A DNA stretch of 30,223 nucleotides from Streptomyces sp. NRRL F-5727. Lineage in GTDB: Bacteria; Actinomycetota; Actinomycetes; Streptomycetales; Streptomycetaceae. Below are positions 6,277-13,951 of this stretch, piece by piece. The position numbers were made by a program, and so were the translations under genes. Position 1 is the stretch's first letter. The number at the start of each line of letters is the position of its first letter. The stretch lies in contig NZ_JOGX01000076.1 of NCBI RefSeq assembly GCF_000719555.1, positions 1 to 30,223 on the forward strand. The letters are read 5' to 3'. The notes beneath the pieces were generated by a model. That model was not told the origin of the DNA, did not search any database, and saw only the letters and a list, made by a program, of their open reading frames with translations.

Positions 6277-8022
6277 ATGAGTGACGAGAAGAATCCGAGC
6301 ACGACTCAGCAGCCGAACCTGACGCCCCAGGAGCAGGCGCAGGCGAAGGACACCGCGAACATCCACGCGGTCTACGCCACGACGAACGTCCTGGAGAAGC
6401 TGGACGAGGTCTTCCCCTTCGGCTTCGGCTCCAAGGGCAGCGTCTTCGGCTCCACCTCCTTCGAGAACGCCCGCCTCAACGACATGCTCGACCTCCTCGA
6501 CAGCGCCAACCCCTCCGACCTGGAGCAGGCCGGCGAGGCGCTGGAGGCGGCGACGAAGTCCCTCAACGCGGCCGCCAAGGAACTGAACACCTTCATCGGC
6601 AGCGTCGAGTGGAAGGGCGAGGCGGCCGTCGAGTTCCAGCGGTACGGCTCCGAGGTCGTCACCTACGCCTGGGACATCGGCAAGGTCGCCAACGCGGCCG
6701 GCTCCCAGATGAAGGTCGCCAGCACCGGCCTGACCTCGGTCCGCAACGCGAAGCCGCCGCGCGACACCCGCGCCGACCAGAGGAAGCCCACCGAATTCTC
6801 GGAGCTGGAGAAGACCGAGAAGAAGGAGGAGTACCAGAAGGCCGTCCAGGTGGAGAAGGACCGCCAGGAGGCCATCAACCAGATGAACCGCCTGGCGTCG
6901 TTCTACGCGGTCTCGCAGAGCACGCTGGCGGGGCAGGAGATGCCGAAGCCGCCGGAGTCGTACAAGGCGGCGGTTCCAAGGCCCCGCGGAGACGTCTTCG
7001 GACCTGGTGGATCCGGGGACTCGGGTTCCAGCTCTTCCCGTGACGGTCTGGCGAGGGAATCCTCCGGACACATCAGCTCCGTTGAGGACCGCACCACTCC
7101 GACGATGCCGCGCACCGGCGGGGAACTTGACGGATCCGACCCGATCCGCGAGAAGCCGTCGGACGACACGAGGGTCCAGATCGACACGGTCCGGACGCCC
7201 CCGCCGCCCACGATCGCCAACACCCCGCCCACCCCCACGGCACCCACCAACACTGCGCCCCCGACCGGGCCGGGCATGCCTCCGCCGCTCACGCTCGGCA
7301 CCCCGCCGCGCGCCGGCGGACCCAAGATCACCGGCAACCCGGGTGGGCCGCGTACCGCCACCGGCCGGACCGGCGTCAGCCGTCCGGTCGGACCGACGAC
7401 CCAGCCGGCCGTCGGCCGCGCCGGCGGCCCGAAGGGCCCGCAGGCGATGGGCCGTACAGCGGGACCCACGAGCGCCCCCGCGGTGGGCAGGCCGGGCAAC
7501 CCGACGGGTTCGCCGGCGGTGGGCCGTACCGGTGGCCCGACGAGTTCCCCGACGACTGGTCGCACCAGCGGCCCCATGGGCCGCGCCGGCGGTCCGTCGG
7601 CGACGCCACAGGTCGGTCGTGCCGGACAGCCTGTCACAGGGCGTACGGCCGGCGGCAAGGCCAACCCCATCGTGGGCGGCACCCCGCAGCGCACCACCGG
7701 CGGGAGCACCGGATCCCGGATCCCGAGGGGCACCGTCGTCGGTAGCGAGGGCGCGGCCGCAGGCCGTACGGGGGCGCGTCCCAGCCAGGCCGGCGTGGTC
7801 GGCGGCAACAACGCCAAGGCGACGCCGCGCCCTGCCGGACGAGGCACCCCCAGCTCCAACGGAGTGGTCGGGACGCCCCGTGGCATGGGCGGCCGTGCCA
7901 ACCAGCGCCCGGCCCGTGAGGAAGAGGAGCGCGAGGGCTCGACGCGTCCCGACTACCTGACGGAAGACGAAGAGACCTGGAACAACCGTCGGCGCGGTGC
8001 CGTGCCGCCGGTGATCGACTAA
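6277..8022 (+). CDS. WXG-domain protein with Pro/Gly repeat linker
   Basis: This 581-residue protein has three parts. Residues about 25-240 form an alpha-helical region with W112-K-G114 between two helices, a WXG-type hairpin, followed by a charged coiled coil rich in Lys and Glu. Residues about 245-550 are low complexity, rich in Pro, Gly, Thr and Arg, and include a degenerate 12-residue repeat (GRTGGPTSSPAV-like). The C-terminus is a short acidic block, RPDYLTEDEETWNN, then RRRGAVPPVID. It contains a YxxxD motif (YLTED). Similar acidic DYL.EDEETW tails are, from memory, common in actinobacterial WXG/PPE-like proteins. The ribosome binding site AGGTGA lies 6 bases before the ATG. It is not a true PPE protein, as there is no N-terminal PPE motif. 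It is probably a T7SS substrate or a cell-wall-spanning partner of the preceding protein. Confidence 0.85.
   Translation: MSDEKNPSTTQQPNLTPQEQAQAKDTANIHAVYATTNVLEKLDEVFPFGFGSKGSVFGSTSFENARLNDMLDLLDSANPSDLEQAGEALEAATKSLNAAAKELNTFIGSVEWKGEAAVEFQRYGSEVVTYAWDIGKVANAAGSQMKVASTGLTSVRNAKPPRDTRADQRKPTEFSELEKTEKKEEYQKAVQVEKDRQEAINQMNRLASFYAVSQSTLAGQEMPKPPESYKAAVPRPRGDVFGPGGSGDSGSSSSRDGLARESSGHISSVEDRTTPTMPRTGGELDGSDPIREKPSDDTRVQIDTVRTPPPPTIANTPPTPTAPTNTAPPTGPGMPPPLTLGTPPRAGGPKITGNPGGPRTATGRTGVSRPVGPTTQPAVGRAGGPKGPQAMGRTAGPTSAPAVGRPGNPTGSPAVGRTGGPTSSPTTGRTSGPMGRAGGPSATPQVGRAGQPVTGRTAGGKANPIVGGTPQRTTGGSTGSRIPRGTVVGSEGAAAGRTGARPSQAGVVGGNNAKATPRPAGRGTPSSNGVVGTPRGMGGRANQRPAREEEEREGSTRPDYLTEDEETWNNRRRGAVPPVID
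7411..7680 (+). repeat. Degenerate 36-base (12-codon) tandem repeat
   Basis: Within the linker of the 581-residue protein, units of the form GR-x-G-x-P-x-x-x-P-x-V follow one another about seven times. Examples are GRTAGPTSAPAV, GRPGNPTGSPAV and GRTGGPTSSPTT. The spacing is mostly 12 residues, with a few shortened units. The repeats are imperfect at the DNA level, suggesting old expansion. Confidence 0.75.
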
Positions 8023-8048
8023 CCACCCCGGAAGGCTCGGAAGTCAGG

Positions 8049-9350
8049 ATGACGGCAGGAATGATCGAGGGCGGCAGGCTCCGCCGAGCGTTGCTCGGCA
8101 CCACGGCGTCTGTGGTGCTGGCGACAGCGCTCGTCGGGGTCGCTCCGACGGCAGTCGCTGCCGATGCGCGGTCGCAGCAGTGGTACCTGGATGCCATGGG
8201 CGCCGAGGACATCTGGAAGAAGACGACCGGCGCAGGCATCACGGTCGCCGTGATCGACACCGGAGTCGACCCGGACCGACCTTCGCTCAAGGGCAAGGTC
8301 CTCAAGGGCTGGGACGCTGCCGAGGCCGAGGGTGACGAGACGGATGACTACGACGGCCACGGCACAACCATCGCGGAGGTCATCGTCGGCTCCGGGGCGC
8401 AAGGCGGTCTCAGGGGGCTCGCACCGGACGCAAAAGTGATTCCCTACCGGGTGAGTAACACCGAGCTGCAGAACGAGCAGGCCGTCAACGCCTTCGACGT
8501 GGAAGAAGCGATCAAGATCGCGGCTGACAGCGAAGCGCAGATCATCAACATCTCCATGGCCAGCGACTACTACAGCGAAGAGGAACGGGAAGCCCTGCAA
8601 TACGCCCAGAAGAAGGGCAAGCTGGTCTTCGCCGGTGCGGGCAACAACGCCAAGAAGGGCAACAAGAAGCAGTACCCGGCGAGCTATCCCGAAGTCGTCG
8701 CTGTCGCGGCAACCACTCGTGACGGCGTCGTGGCCGACTACTCGCAGCATGGCGAAGCCATCGACCTCGCCGCACCGGGCAGTCAGATTCCCGGGTACTG
8801 CGACAAGAGCCTCTCAAAGTACTGCCTGAGCGACGGCACCAGTTTTTCCTCAGCCCTCGCCTCCGCCACTGCCGCCCTCATCTGGTCCGCGCACCCCGAC
8901 TGGACCGGAAACCAGGTCCTTCGCGCGATGTTCGAGTCCGCGGGTCGCGGCGACGACTGGAAGCCGGGCACGGTCAGCACCAAGGCCGGTCACGGCGTCA
9001 TCCGCCCCAATGCCCATATCAACCGCGGCATCGGCAACCCGGGCGACCCGAACATCAGCCCCCTGACCAACGAGCCCACGGGCGGCGCCGCCGCAGGCAG
9101 CGCCACCCCCTCCACGGCCCCCTCGGCCACCACCTCCGAGGGCGCCTCGACCGCCCCCTCCGCAACAGCTTCGACACAAGCCCCCGACGGCAAGCCGACG
9201 TCCGGCTCCGCTGTGGCAGGCTCCACCGAGAGCGCGGCGAGCGCGGAGGACGGCGGCGGTAAGACGGGGATCATCATCGGCGCGGTCGCGGCCGTGGTCG
9301 TCCTCGCGGGCGTGGGCGTCGTGATCGCCCGGAAGCGCTGCACGGCCTGA
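8049..9350 (+). CDS. mycP: Second type VII mycosin-like subtilisin
   Basis: This 433-residue S8 protease has a signal peptide (about residues 1-38, ending TAVAADA), the triad D70 (VAVIDTGVD), H104 (DGHGTTIAE) and S265 (SDGTSFSSA), and oxyanion N199 (AGAGNN). C251 and C259 flank the active-site loop and may form a short disulfide. After the catalytic domain comes a Ser/Thr/Ala-rich linker (about residues 340-400), then a transmembrane helix (GIIIGAVAAVVVLAGVGVVI) and a short basic tail. It differs from the eccB-linked mycosin in its longer glycan-prone stalk and different cysteine pattern. Third codon positions look noticeably more A/T-rich than in eccB or mycP1. It follows the 581-residue gene by 26 bases and precedes esxB, so it may act on the substrates of this unit. 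Confidence 0.93.
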   Translation: MTAGMIEGGRLRRALLGTTASVVLATALVGVAPTAVAADARSQQWYLDAMGAEDIWKKTTGAGITVAVIDTGVDPDRPSLKGKVLKGWDAAEAEGDETDDYDGHGTTIAEVIVGSGAQGGLRGLAPDAKVIPYRVSNTELQNEQAVNAFDVEEAIKIAADSEAQIINISMASDYYSEEEREALQYAQKKGKLVFAGAGNNAKKGNKKQYPASYPEVVAVAATTRDGVVADYSQHGEAIDLAAPGSQIPGYCDKSLSKYCLSDGTSFSSALASATAALIWSAHPDWTGNQVLRAMFESAGRGDDWKPGTVSTKAGHGVIRPNAHINRGIGNPGDPNISPLTNEPTGGAAAGSATPSTAPSATTSEGASTAPSATASTQAPDGKPTSGSAVAGSTESAASAEDGGGKTGIIIGAVAAVVVLAGVGVVIARKRCTA

Positions 9351-9460
9351 CCTCCGGCCGGCGAACGCTCCGGCCCCAGCCCCACACATACCGAACTGCG
9401 CGCCGCGAACGGGCGGACGCAGCCTCGTTGAGAGAGAACCCGAGAAAGGGAGAGCGACAC

Positions 9461-9823
9461 ATGTCAGTCTTGAAGGTTGGCGATCAGAGTCTCAAGGATT
9501 TCCAGGACGAGCTCACCCGCAAGTTCGATGACGTGAAGGGCCAGCTCTCGGCTCTCCAGGGCGTCATCGACAGCCTCGAAGGCCGCTGGAAGGGCATCGG
9601 CGCCGGCGCGTTCGACGCCAAGCAGACCGAGATCAACCAGGGCATGGTGCGGATCGCCAAGCTGATGCTGAACTTCCAGGAGGCCATCCAGGTCACCCGG
9701 ACCACGTCCAGCAACACCGACGACGAGGTCGAGGCGGCCCTGCGCGGCGTCGACGTGACCGCGGGCTTCTCCGGCGACGCGGGTGCCGAGAAGGCCGCCC
9801 GTTCGGGCATCGCCGGCCTCTGA
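9461..9823 (+). CDS. esxB: WXG100 protein EsxB
   Basis: This 120-residue WXG100 protein has two helices separated by W43-K-G45 (GRWKGIGAGAF). The C-terminal extension of about 25 residues is flexible, lacks any YxxxD/E motif, and contains no tyrosine. WXG100 proteins pair as antiparallel four-helix bundles; this one should dimerise with the product of the next gene, which does carry the export motif. The ATG at 9461 has an AAAGGGAG site at proper spacing, preferred over a TTG 33 bases earlier. The name follows the esxB-esxA gene order used for Streptomyces; assigning A or B by sequence alone is a convention. Confidence 0.9.
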   Translation: MSVLKVGDQSLKDFQDELTRKFDDVKGQLSALQGVIDSLEGRWKGIGAGAFDAKQTEINQGMVRIAKLMLNFQEAIQVTRTTSSNTDDEVEAALRGVDVTAGFSGDAGAEKAARSGIAGL

Positions 9824-9885
9824 CCTCCGGTCGGAGCCCCCGCACCAACCCCACCTGAACGACACCACCGAAAAACGGAGGGAAC

Positions 9886-10182
9886 ATGGCTGCCAACGAC
9901 GGCATCATGCTCGTCACGTACGCGTCGCTCGACGACGCGGCGAACCAGATCGACGCGCAGGCGAAGCGTCTGGACGAGGCCCTGGAGGCCATCCAGACGA
10001 AGATCCGCTCGGTCTCCAGCACCTGGGAGGGTGAGGCGAAGACCGCCGCGGACGGCGCTCACGCGAAGTGGGACCAGGAGACGCGGGCGATCCACAACGC
10101 CCTGCAGAGCATCTCCAAGGCCGTCCGCCAGGCCGCCCCGGCCTACCAGGCGGGCGACAAGCGCGCCGCGGGCTACTTCTAA
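9886..10182 (+). CDS. esxA: WXG100 protein EsxA
   Basis: This 98-residue ESAT-6-like protein has helix 1, a W47-E-G49 turn and helix 2, then a C-terminal Y87-QAG-D91 motif that matches the YxxxD/E general secretion signal recognised by the EccC ATPase. It starts with ATG behind a strong ACGGAGGGAAC site. It lies 62 bases after esxB and is the last gene of the plus-strand unit, ending at a strong hairpin. It is the expected co-secreted partner of EsxB. In Streptomyces, EsxA/EsxB are reported to affect development and sporulation rather than virulence; that is family knowledge, not seen here. Confidence 0.95.
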   Translation: MAANDGIMLVTYASLDDAANQIDAQAKRLDEALEAIQTKIRSVSSTWEGEAKTAADGAHAKWDQETRAIHNALQSISKAVRQAAPAYQAGDKRAAGYF

Positions 10183-10202
10183 AGCGAAGCCGTACGACGG
10201 CA

Positions 10203-10237
10203 ACAGGGTGGGCGTGCACGGGAGGCGCCCACCCTGT
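10203..10237 (+). terminator. Strong hairpin terminator after esxA
   Basis: A perfect 12-bp stem (10203-10214 ACAGGGTGGGCG with 10226-10237) and an 11-base loop begin 20 bases after the esxA stop. There is no U tract. The stem is long and G/C-rich and faces a second hairpin for the opposing transcript. Confidence 0.75.
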
Positions 10238-10321
10238 CGCGTGCTCCGGACCCCGCGGCCCCGCCCTACTCGCGTACACGCGTGCTTCTGCTGGGCCACG
10301 GGGTACCGGCTGGCAGCCCCT

Positions 10322-10345
10322 CAGGCTGCGCAAGTACGCAGCCTG
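10322..10345 (-). terminator. Hairpin terminator of the minus-strand cassette
   Basis: A perfect 9-bp stem (CAGGCTGCG/CGCAGCCTG) with a 6-base loop lies 20 bases beyond the lipoprotein stop at 10366. With the hairpin at 10203-10237 it separates the convergent esxA and lipoprotein transcripts. The 180 bases between the two genes hold nothing else I can support. Confidence 0.6.
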
Positions 10346-10365
10346 TCCCGCATCCACTTCCGCTG

Positions 10366-10902
10366 CTACTTCTGCACGCACTCGGGCGAGGCCGACAGGG
10401 CCTTCGCGTACGCCTGGATGAGCTTCTCCATGGCTGCTTCGTCGGGGCGGCCGTAGTCCGAGATGTAGATCTGGGCGAAGAGGTCGTTCTCGGTCTTGCG
10501 GCGGGGGACGCTGGGTTCAGGGCACGTGACGCGGCTGACGCCACCCTTGTCGGCGTAGGTGTACGTTCCGTCGTCGCTCACGTGCTCGTCGAGCCTGACG
10601 CCCCATTGGGACCCGGCCACCCTCGTCACTCGCGTGCCCTTGTCCCACCATTCCCACCTGGCGCTCAGGGCACTGTTGCCGTTCACCGAGACCGTGCACC
10701 TGAAGTAGCCGTTTCCGACTTTCTGCTCCTCCGTGATCTTCTCGCCGCTCGCGGGAAGAACGGGTGACAGCAGCTCGGCGGGGATCGGTGTGCCGCACAG
10801 GGAGTCCGGGACTTCGAAGGCTCGCTTCTCCTCCTCCGGTTGGGTGCACCCGGAGACGAGGAGGGCGAGTGCGACGGCGACCACGGCCTTTGCGTGCTTC
10901 AT
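10366..10902 (-). CDS. Putative lipoprotein of the T7SS cassette
   Basis: This is a 178-residue secreted lipoprotein with a short basic start, a hydrophobic core and the lipobox LVSGC with C19 as lipidation site. After it come an acidic spacer (TQPEEEKR) and a domain with four cysteines (C36, C69, C127, C175), likely two disulfides. Aromatic-rich strands (ARWEWWDKG, GTYTYADKGG) suggest a beta-sheet fold. No family is recognised. It is the last gene of the minus-strand cassette, 68 bases after the 755-residue gene, with an 11-bp hairpin in between. In effector cassettes a lipoprotein in this position can be an immunity or adaptor protein; that is inference. The ATG at 10902 lacks a strong ribosome binding site, and a GTG at 10905 is an alternative. 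Confidence 0.8.
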   Translation of the reverse strand: MKHAKAVVAVALALLVSGCTQPEEEKRAFEVPDSLCGTPIPAELLSPVLPASGEKITEEQKVGNGYFRCTVSVNGNSALSARWEWWDKGTRVTRVAGSQWGVRLDEHVSDDGTYTYADKGGVSRVTCPEPSVPRRKTENDLFAQIYISDYGRPDEAAMEKLIQAYAKALSASPECVQK

Positions 10903-10927
10903 CACGTGCTTTCTGGTCGGTGGCAGA

Positions 10928-10956
10928 GGGGCCGCGCCCCAAGGCGGCGCGGCCCC
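10928..10956 (-). terminator. G/C-only hairpin between effector-like gene and lipoprotein
   Basis: A perfect 11-bp all-G/C stem (GGGGCCGCGCC/GGCGCGGCCCC) with a 7-base loop lies 14 bases past the stop at 10971 and 25 bases before the lipoprotein start. It could terminate or partly attenuate the transcript, so that the lipoprotein is made at a different level. Confidence 0.55.
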
Positions 10957-10970
10957 GAGGGGGAGGGCCA

Positions 10971-13238
10971 TCAGCCCGGCTGGATCTCGGTCTCCAGTTC
11001 GTCGGCCATGTGACGGGCATTGTCCGAGGCGTCGCTGAAGCCGTTCTCGCCTCCGCGCTTGGCCCAGTCCGCGACCTGGTCCGCGTACGGCAGGTTGTGG
11101 GCCTTCGCCGCCTCCTGGGCCGCCAGCTGGTTCATGTCGAAGGTCGATTCCCTGCTCTGCTGCCACAGGTCGCCCGCCTTCTTGCCCGCGTCCTTCAGCA
11201 CGTCCGTCTCGGCCTGCTGGAAGATGTGTTCCAGGACCACCGAGCTGACCGTGCCGGCGACACCGCTGGCGATCGCTCCGCCGACCGGGGTCGCGACGAA
11301 GCTGACGCCGACGCCGATGCCCGTGCCGATCGCTCCGGACCAGGCGTTCTTCTGCTGCGCCACGGAGTCCGCGAAGTCCTTGGCCTCCTTGGCCGCCGGG
11401 CCGACGATCGCCTCCTGCCGGCCTACCGCCAGGGTGCCGCTGATCTCGGCCGACTTGCGTGAGATGTCCTCGATCGTGGTCTGCGGCGACTGCGGGTACC
11501 GCTGGTCCTCCGGCGTGTTCGGGTTCAGGTGGTAGTCCATCAGGCCGCCCAGGTACGCGGCCTGGCCGACCTCGACTGCCGCGTTGGCCTTGGGATCCTG
11601 ACCCAACGTGACCAGGAGCCGGGTGACGTCGGAGTGCTCCAGCTCCGCCGGCGTACCCGCGATCGGAAACAACTTGTCGGTGTTGCCGCGGCTGTCGTCG
11701 GACATCGCCCGGTTGATGTCCGGCAGGTACTCGGAGGTGATCTGGCCGATGCTGTCCGACATGTAGCTGTGCTTGGTCAGCCGCTCCGGATCGTCCGAGA
11801 CCGAGGCGACAAGCCGCTGCATGAGCTCCGCCTGGTCCTTGTTGTGCGGTGGGGTCTCCTCCGTGGGCATCTGGCCGGCGGGGTGCCCGGTGGTCGCCGC
11901 CTCCAGGGCCATCGCGAGGTTGTTGCGGCCCTCGGTGCTGTCCTTGCCCTTGTCGTTGGTCTCCTGCGGCCAGTCGCGCTCTTCGAAGAGGTAGTCGAAG
12001 TTGGTCAGCGCGCGCTTCTCCTTCTTGCCGTCCTCTTCCTTGAAGTCGTGGTCCTCGTCCTTCGTGACGAAGTCCGCGTTGAAGAAGTCCGTGGCCGCGT
12101 CCGGGCTGTTGGACAACGCCGCCAGGAAGCCGGTCATGGGGTCGTTGCCGGAGTCGGTGCCCGTGTGGTTCAGGTTCGGGTCCATGCCCATGCGCTGCCA
12201 CATCATGGAGACGTGCTGCCCGTTGTGCGTGTACTTCTTCTCGGCGTCGATCAGCTTTGTGCCGTAGTCCTTGAGGAACTGGTCGTCGTAGTTGCCCCAG
12301 CGCATCAGGTTGCTCATCACCTGGAAGCCCTGGCTGACGCTGTTCTTGCCGACCGGCTGATCCCCCAGGTTGACCATCTCGTACTTCCAGCGCGACATCT
12401 CGGGCGTGTCCGCCTGCGTCGCGGCGGCGAGGGTCAGGCTCAGGTTCTTCTGGAGCTCGCCGAACTGCTTGTGCCGATCGTGGTTCAGCTCGGGGTGCTC
12501 GTAGGGCTGGCTGAGACCCGCCCAGAAGTCGAGGGTCTTCCTGGGGCCGAGCGTGGTGGCGAAGTGCTCGGCGAAGATCGGATCGGTGGCGTACTTCTTC
12601 AGGCCCGCGTTGAGCGCGTCGAAGTCGGCCGTCGTCAGGTCTTCGGGCTTCTTGCCCGCGATGGCCGCCAGCTTCTCGGCCTCCTTGACCGCGTTGACCG
12701 CCGAGTCGCGGTCGCCGTACTTCGCGTCCGAGAAGCCGTGGTCGGTGAGGTCGACGAGTGCCTTCAGGGCCGTGGCGGCGCTGTTGTCGATCTCGGTCGC
12801 CGTGTTCAGGATGCCCTGGAGCTCCTTCGCCAGCGCGTCGACGTCGGCCTGGCCGTTCGGCGCCTTCTTGTCGGGGTTCTCGGTGACCGTGAATCCTCCG
12901 CCCTTCACGGTGACGGTGAGGTTCTTCCCCCGGCCGCGTTCCATCGCGTCCTTCAACAGGCGCTGCTGGGCCTTCAGCTCGTCCCGGGTGTCCTGCATGA
13001 TGTTCCGGATCGACGTCGCCTGGGTGACGGCGTCACCGAACTCGCCCGCGGTCTTGCCCACGAACTCGCGCGAGATCACGGCGTTGTCGCCGGCCCAGTC
13101 GGCCGTGAGCGCCTTCTTGTGCAGTCCGTCGTGCGCGTCCTTCTTCAGTGCCTCCAGCTTGCTCAGCATGCTCGTCCAGTCGCCGACCGTGTCGTCGAGC
13201 AGCTTGAAGTTCGCCGAATGCAGTGCTTCGAAGTCCAT
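10971..13238 (-). CDS. Large WXG-headed T7SS substrate candidate
   Basis: This 755-residue, mostly helical, acidic protein has no signal peptide. Its first 90 residues look like a WXG100 hairpin: an amphipathic helix, then W48-A-G50 (TADWAGDNAV), then a second helix. The middle is a large alpha-helical domain with segments such as DPMTGFLAALSNSPDAATDF; from memory it resembles the actinobacterial family catalogued as DUF6571, but I cannot verify this. Residues about 634-668 are a Gly/Ala/Val glycine-zipper stretch (GAIGTGIGVGVSFVATPVGG) that could insert in a membrane. A helical tail of about 85 residues follows. The ATG at 13238 follows the upstream stop by 16 bases with a GGACGGGGA site. 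Size, WXG head and locus suggest a secreted substrate; toxin activity is not evident. Confidence 0.85.
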   Translation of the reverse strand: MDFEALHSANFKLLDDTVGDWTSMLSKLEALKKDAHDGLHKKALTADWAGDNAVISREFVGKTAGEFGDAVTQATSIRNIMQDTRDELKAQQRLLKDAMERGRGKNLTVTVKGGGFTVTENPDKKAPNGQADVDALAKELQGILNTATEIDNSAATALKALVDLTDHGFSDAKYGDRDSAVNAVKEAEKLAAIAGKKPEDLTTADFDALNAGLKKYATDPIFAEHFATTLGPRKTLDFWAGLSQPYEHPELNHDRHKQFGELQKNLSLTLAAATQADTPEMSRWKYEMVNLGDQPVGKNSVSQGFQVMSNLMRWGNYDDQFLKDYGTKLIDAEKKYTHNGQHVSMMWQRMGMDPNLNHTGTDSGNDPMTGFLAALSNSPDAATDFFNADFVTKDEDHDFKEEDGKKEKRALTNFDYLFEERDWPQETNDKGKDSTEGRNNLAMALEAATTGHPAGQMPTEETPPHNKDQAELMQRLVASVSDDPERLTKHSYMSDSIGQITSEYLPDINRAMSDDSRGNTDKLFPIAGTPAELEHSDVTRLLVTLGQDPKANAAVEVGQAAYLGGLMDYHLNPNTPEDQRYPQSPQTTIEDISRKSAEISGTLAVGRQEAIVGPAAKEAKDFADSVAQQKNAWSGAIGTGIGVGVSFVATPVGGAIASGVAGTVSSVVLEHIFQQAETDVLKDAGKKAGDLWQQSRESTFDMNQLAAQEAAKAHNLPYADQVADWAKRGGENGFSDASDNARHMADELETEIQPG

Positions 13239-13254
13239 CAGTCGATCCCCGTCC

Positions 13255-13755
13255 TCAGTCCTTCTCGGACTTCGTGTCCGGCTTGTAGATCTCGTTGGGC
13301 TTGCCGGCCTTGGCCCAGTCGTCGTCGAAGCCCGCGTCGAGGGTCTGGATGCTGCTCACGTGCCGCTCGATGAAGATCTCGTCGCCCGCGTGCGCGTTCT
13401 GCGTGAAGTCCATGTGGTTGGAGATCAGCGCGCAGGCGTCCATCACCGACCCCAGTTGTTTGTCCCACCGCAGTGACACGTGCGACAGCGCCCCGCCGAG
13501 CGCGAACCCCTGCGAGCTGAGGTCGGACGCCGTCGAGTCCGTCGAAGGGACCCGCGCCTCCTTCCACAGCCGGTTGTACAGCTTGAACGCCTCGTTCCCG
13601 ATCGCGGCCAGATCCTGCTGGCTCACTTTCAGGAACCCGCCCGACGCGCTGCCGGCGTTCGGACGGTCCTCGGGCGGCAGCCCGTTCAGCTGCATCCGTG
13701 CCGATTCCCGGTCGGCTGCCGACGACTTCAGCTGTTCCCACTCGTCCCATGCCAT
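13255..13755 (-). CDS. Small helical partner protein of the T7SS cassette
   Basis: This 166-residue protein is predicted to be mainly helical with no signal peptide or membrane segment. It opens MAWDEWEQLKSSAADRESAR. A central helical pair (DLAAIGNEAFKLYNRLWKEA and HVSLRWDKQLGSVMDACALI) resembles the helical hairpins of ESX-family proteins. It ends in a charged, disordered tail. I chose the ATG at 13755 because an AGAGAGG site lies 8 bases upstream; a GTG at 13764 would leave no room for one. It lies 16 bases before the 755-residue gene. Small helical proteins encoded just upstream of large WXG/LXG substrates often act as targeting partners; I infer that role here. No named family is recognised. 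Confidence 0.8.
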   Translation of the reverse strand: MAWDEWEQLKSSAADRESARMQLNGLPPEDRPNAGSASGGFLKVSQQDLAAIGNEAFKLYNRLWKEARVPSTDSTASDLSSQGFALGGALSHVSLRWDKQLGSVMDACALISNHMDFTQNAHAGDEIFIERHVSSIQTLDAGFDDDWAKAGKPNEIYKPDTKSEKD

Positions 13756-13889
13756 GGACGTCACCTCTCTTGGCCTTGCAGAGCTCTTGCGAAGCGATCA
13801 GGCGCAGGGCGCCCGGTACGGTGACTCGCGCCGTGCGCCGTGGATCTTCACCCGCCCCATGTCCTCTGTGAGGGTGTGCTCGGGTCTGC

Positions 13890-13930
13890 CGGACACCGGG
13901 GACTCCCTCGACGGGTTTCCCCGGTGTCCG
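13890..13930 (-). terminator. Terminator of eccC
   Basis: A perfect 13-bp stem (13890-13902 with 13918-13930) and a 15-base loop lie 22 bases beyond the eccC stop codon at 13952. It separates eccC from the downstream three-gene cassette, which therefore needs its own promoter between about 13756 and 13890. I see no convincing boxes for that promoter. Confidence 0.65.
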
Positions 13931-13951
13931 CTGCCGTCACGGCCCCCGCCC

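Noticed and set aside
6277..8022. Calling the 581-residue protein a PPE protein
   Set aside because: There is no Pro-Pro-Glu near the N-terminus and no 180-residue PPE domain. Only the WXG turn and the general architecture are shared.
11529..13373. A 614-codon plus-strand open frame opposite the 755-residue gene
   Set aside because: It has no ribosome binding site or recognisable motif and a shadow-type composition. The minus-strand frame has helices, a WXG motif and a proper start.
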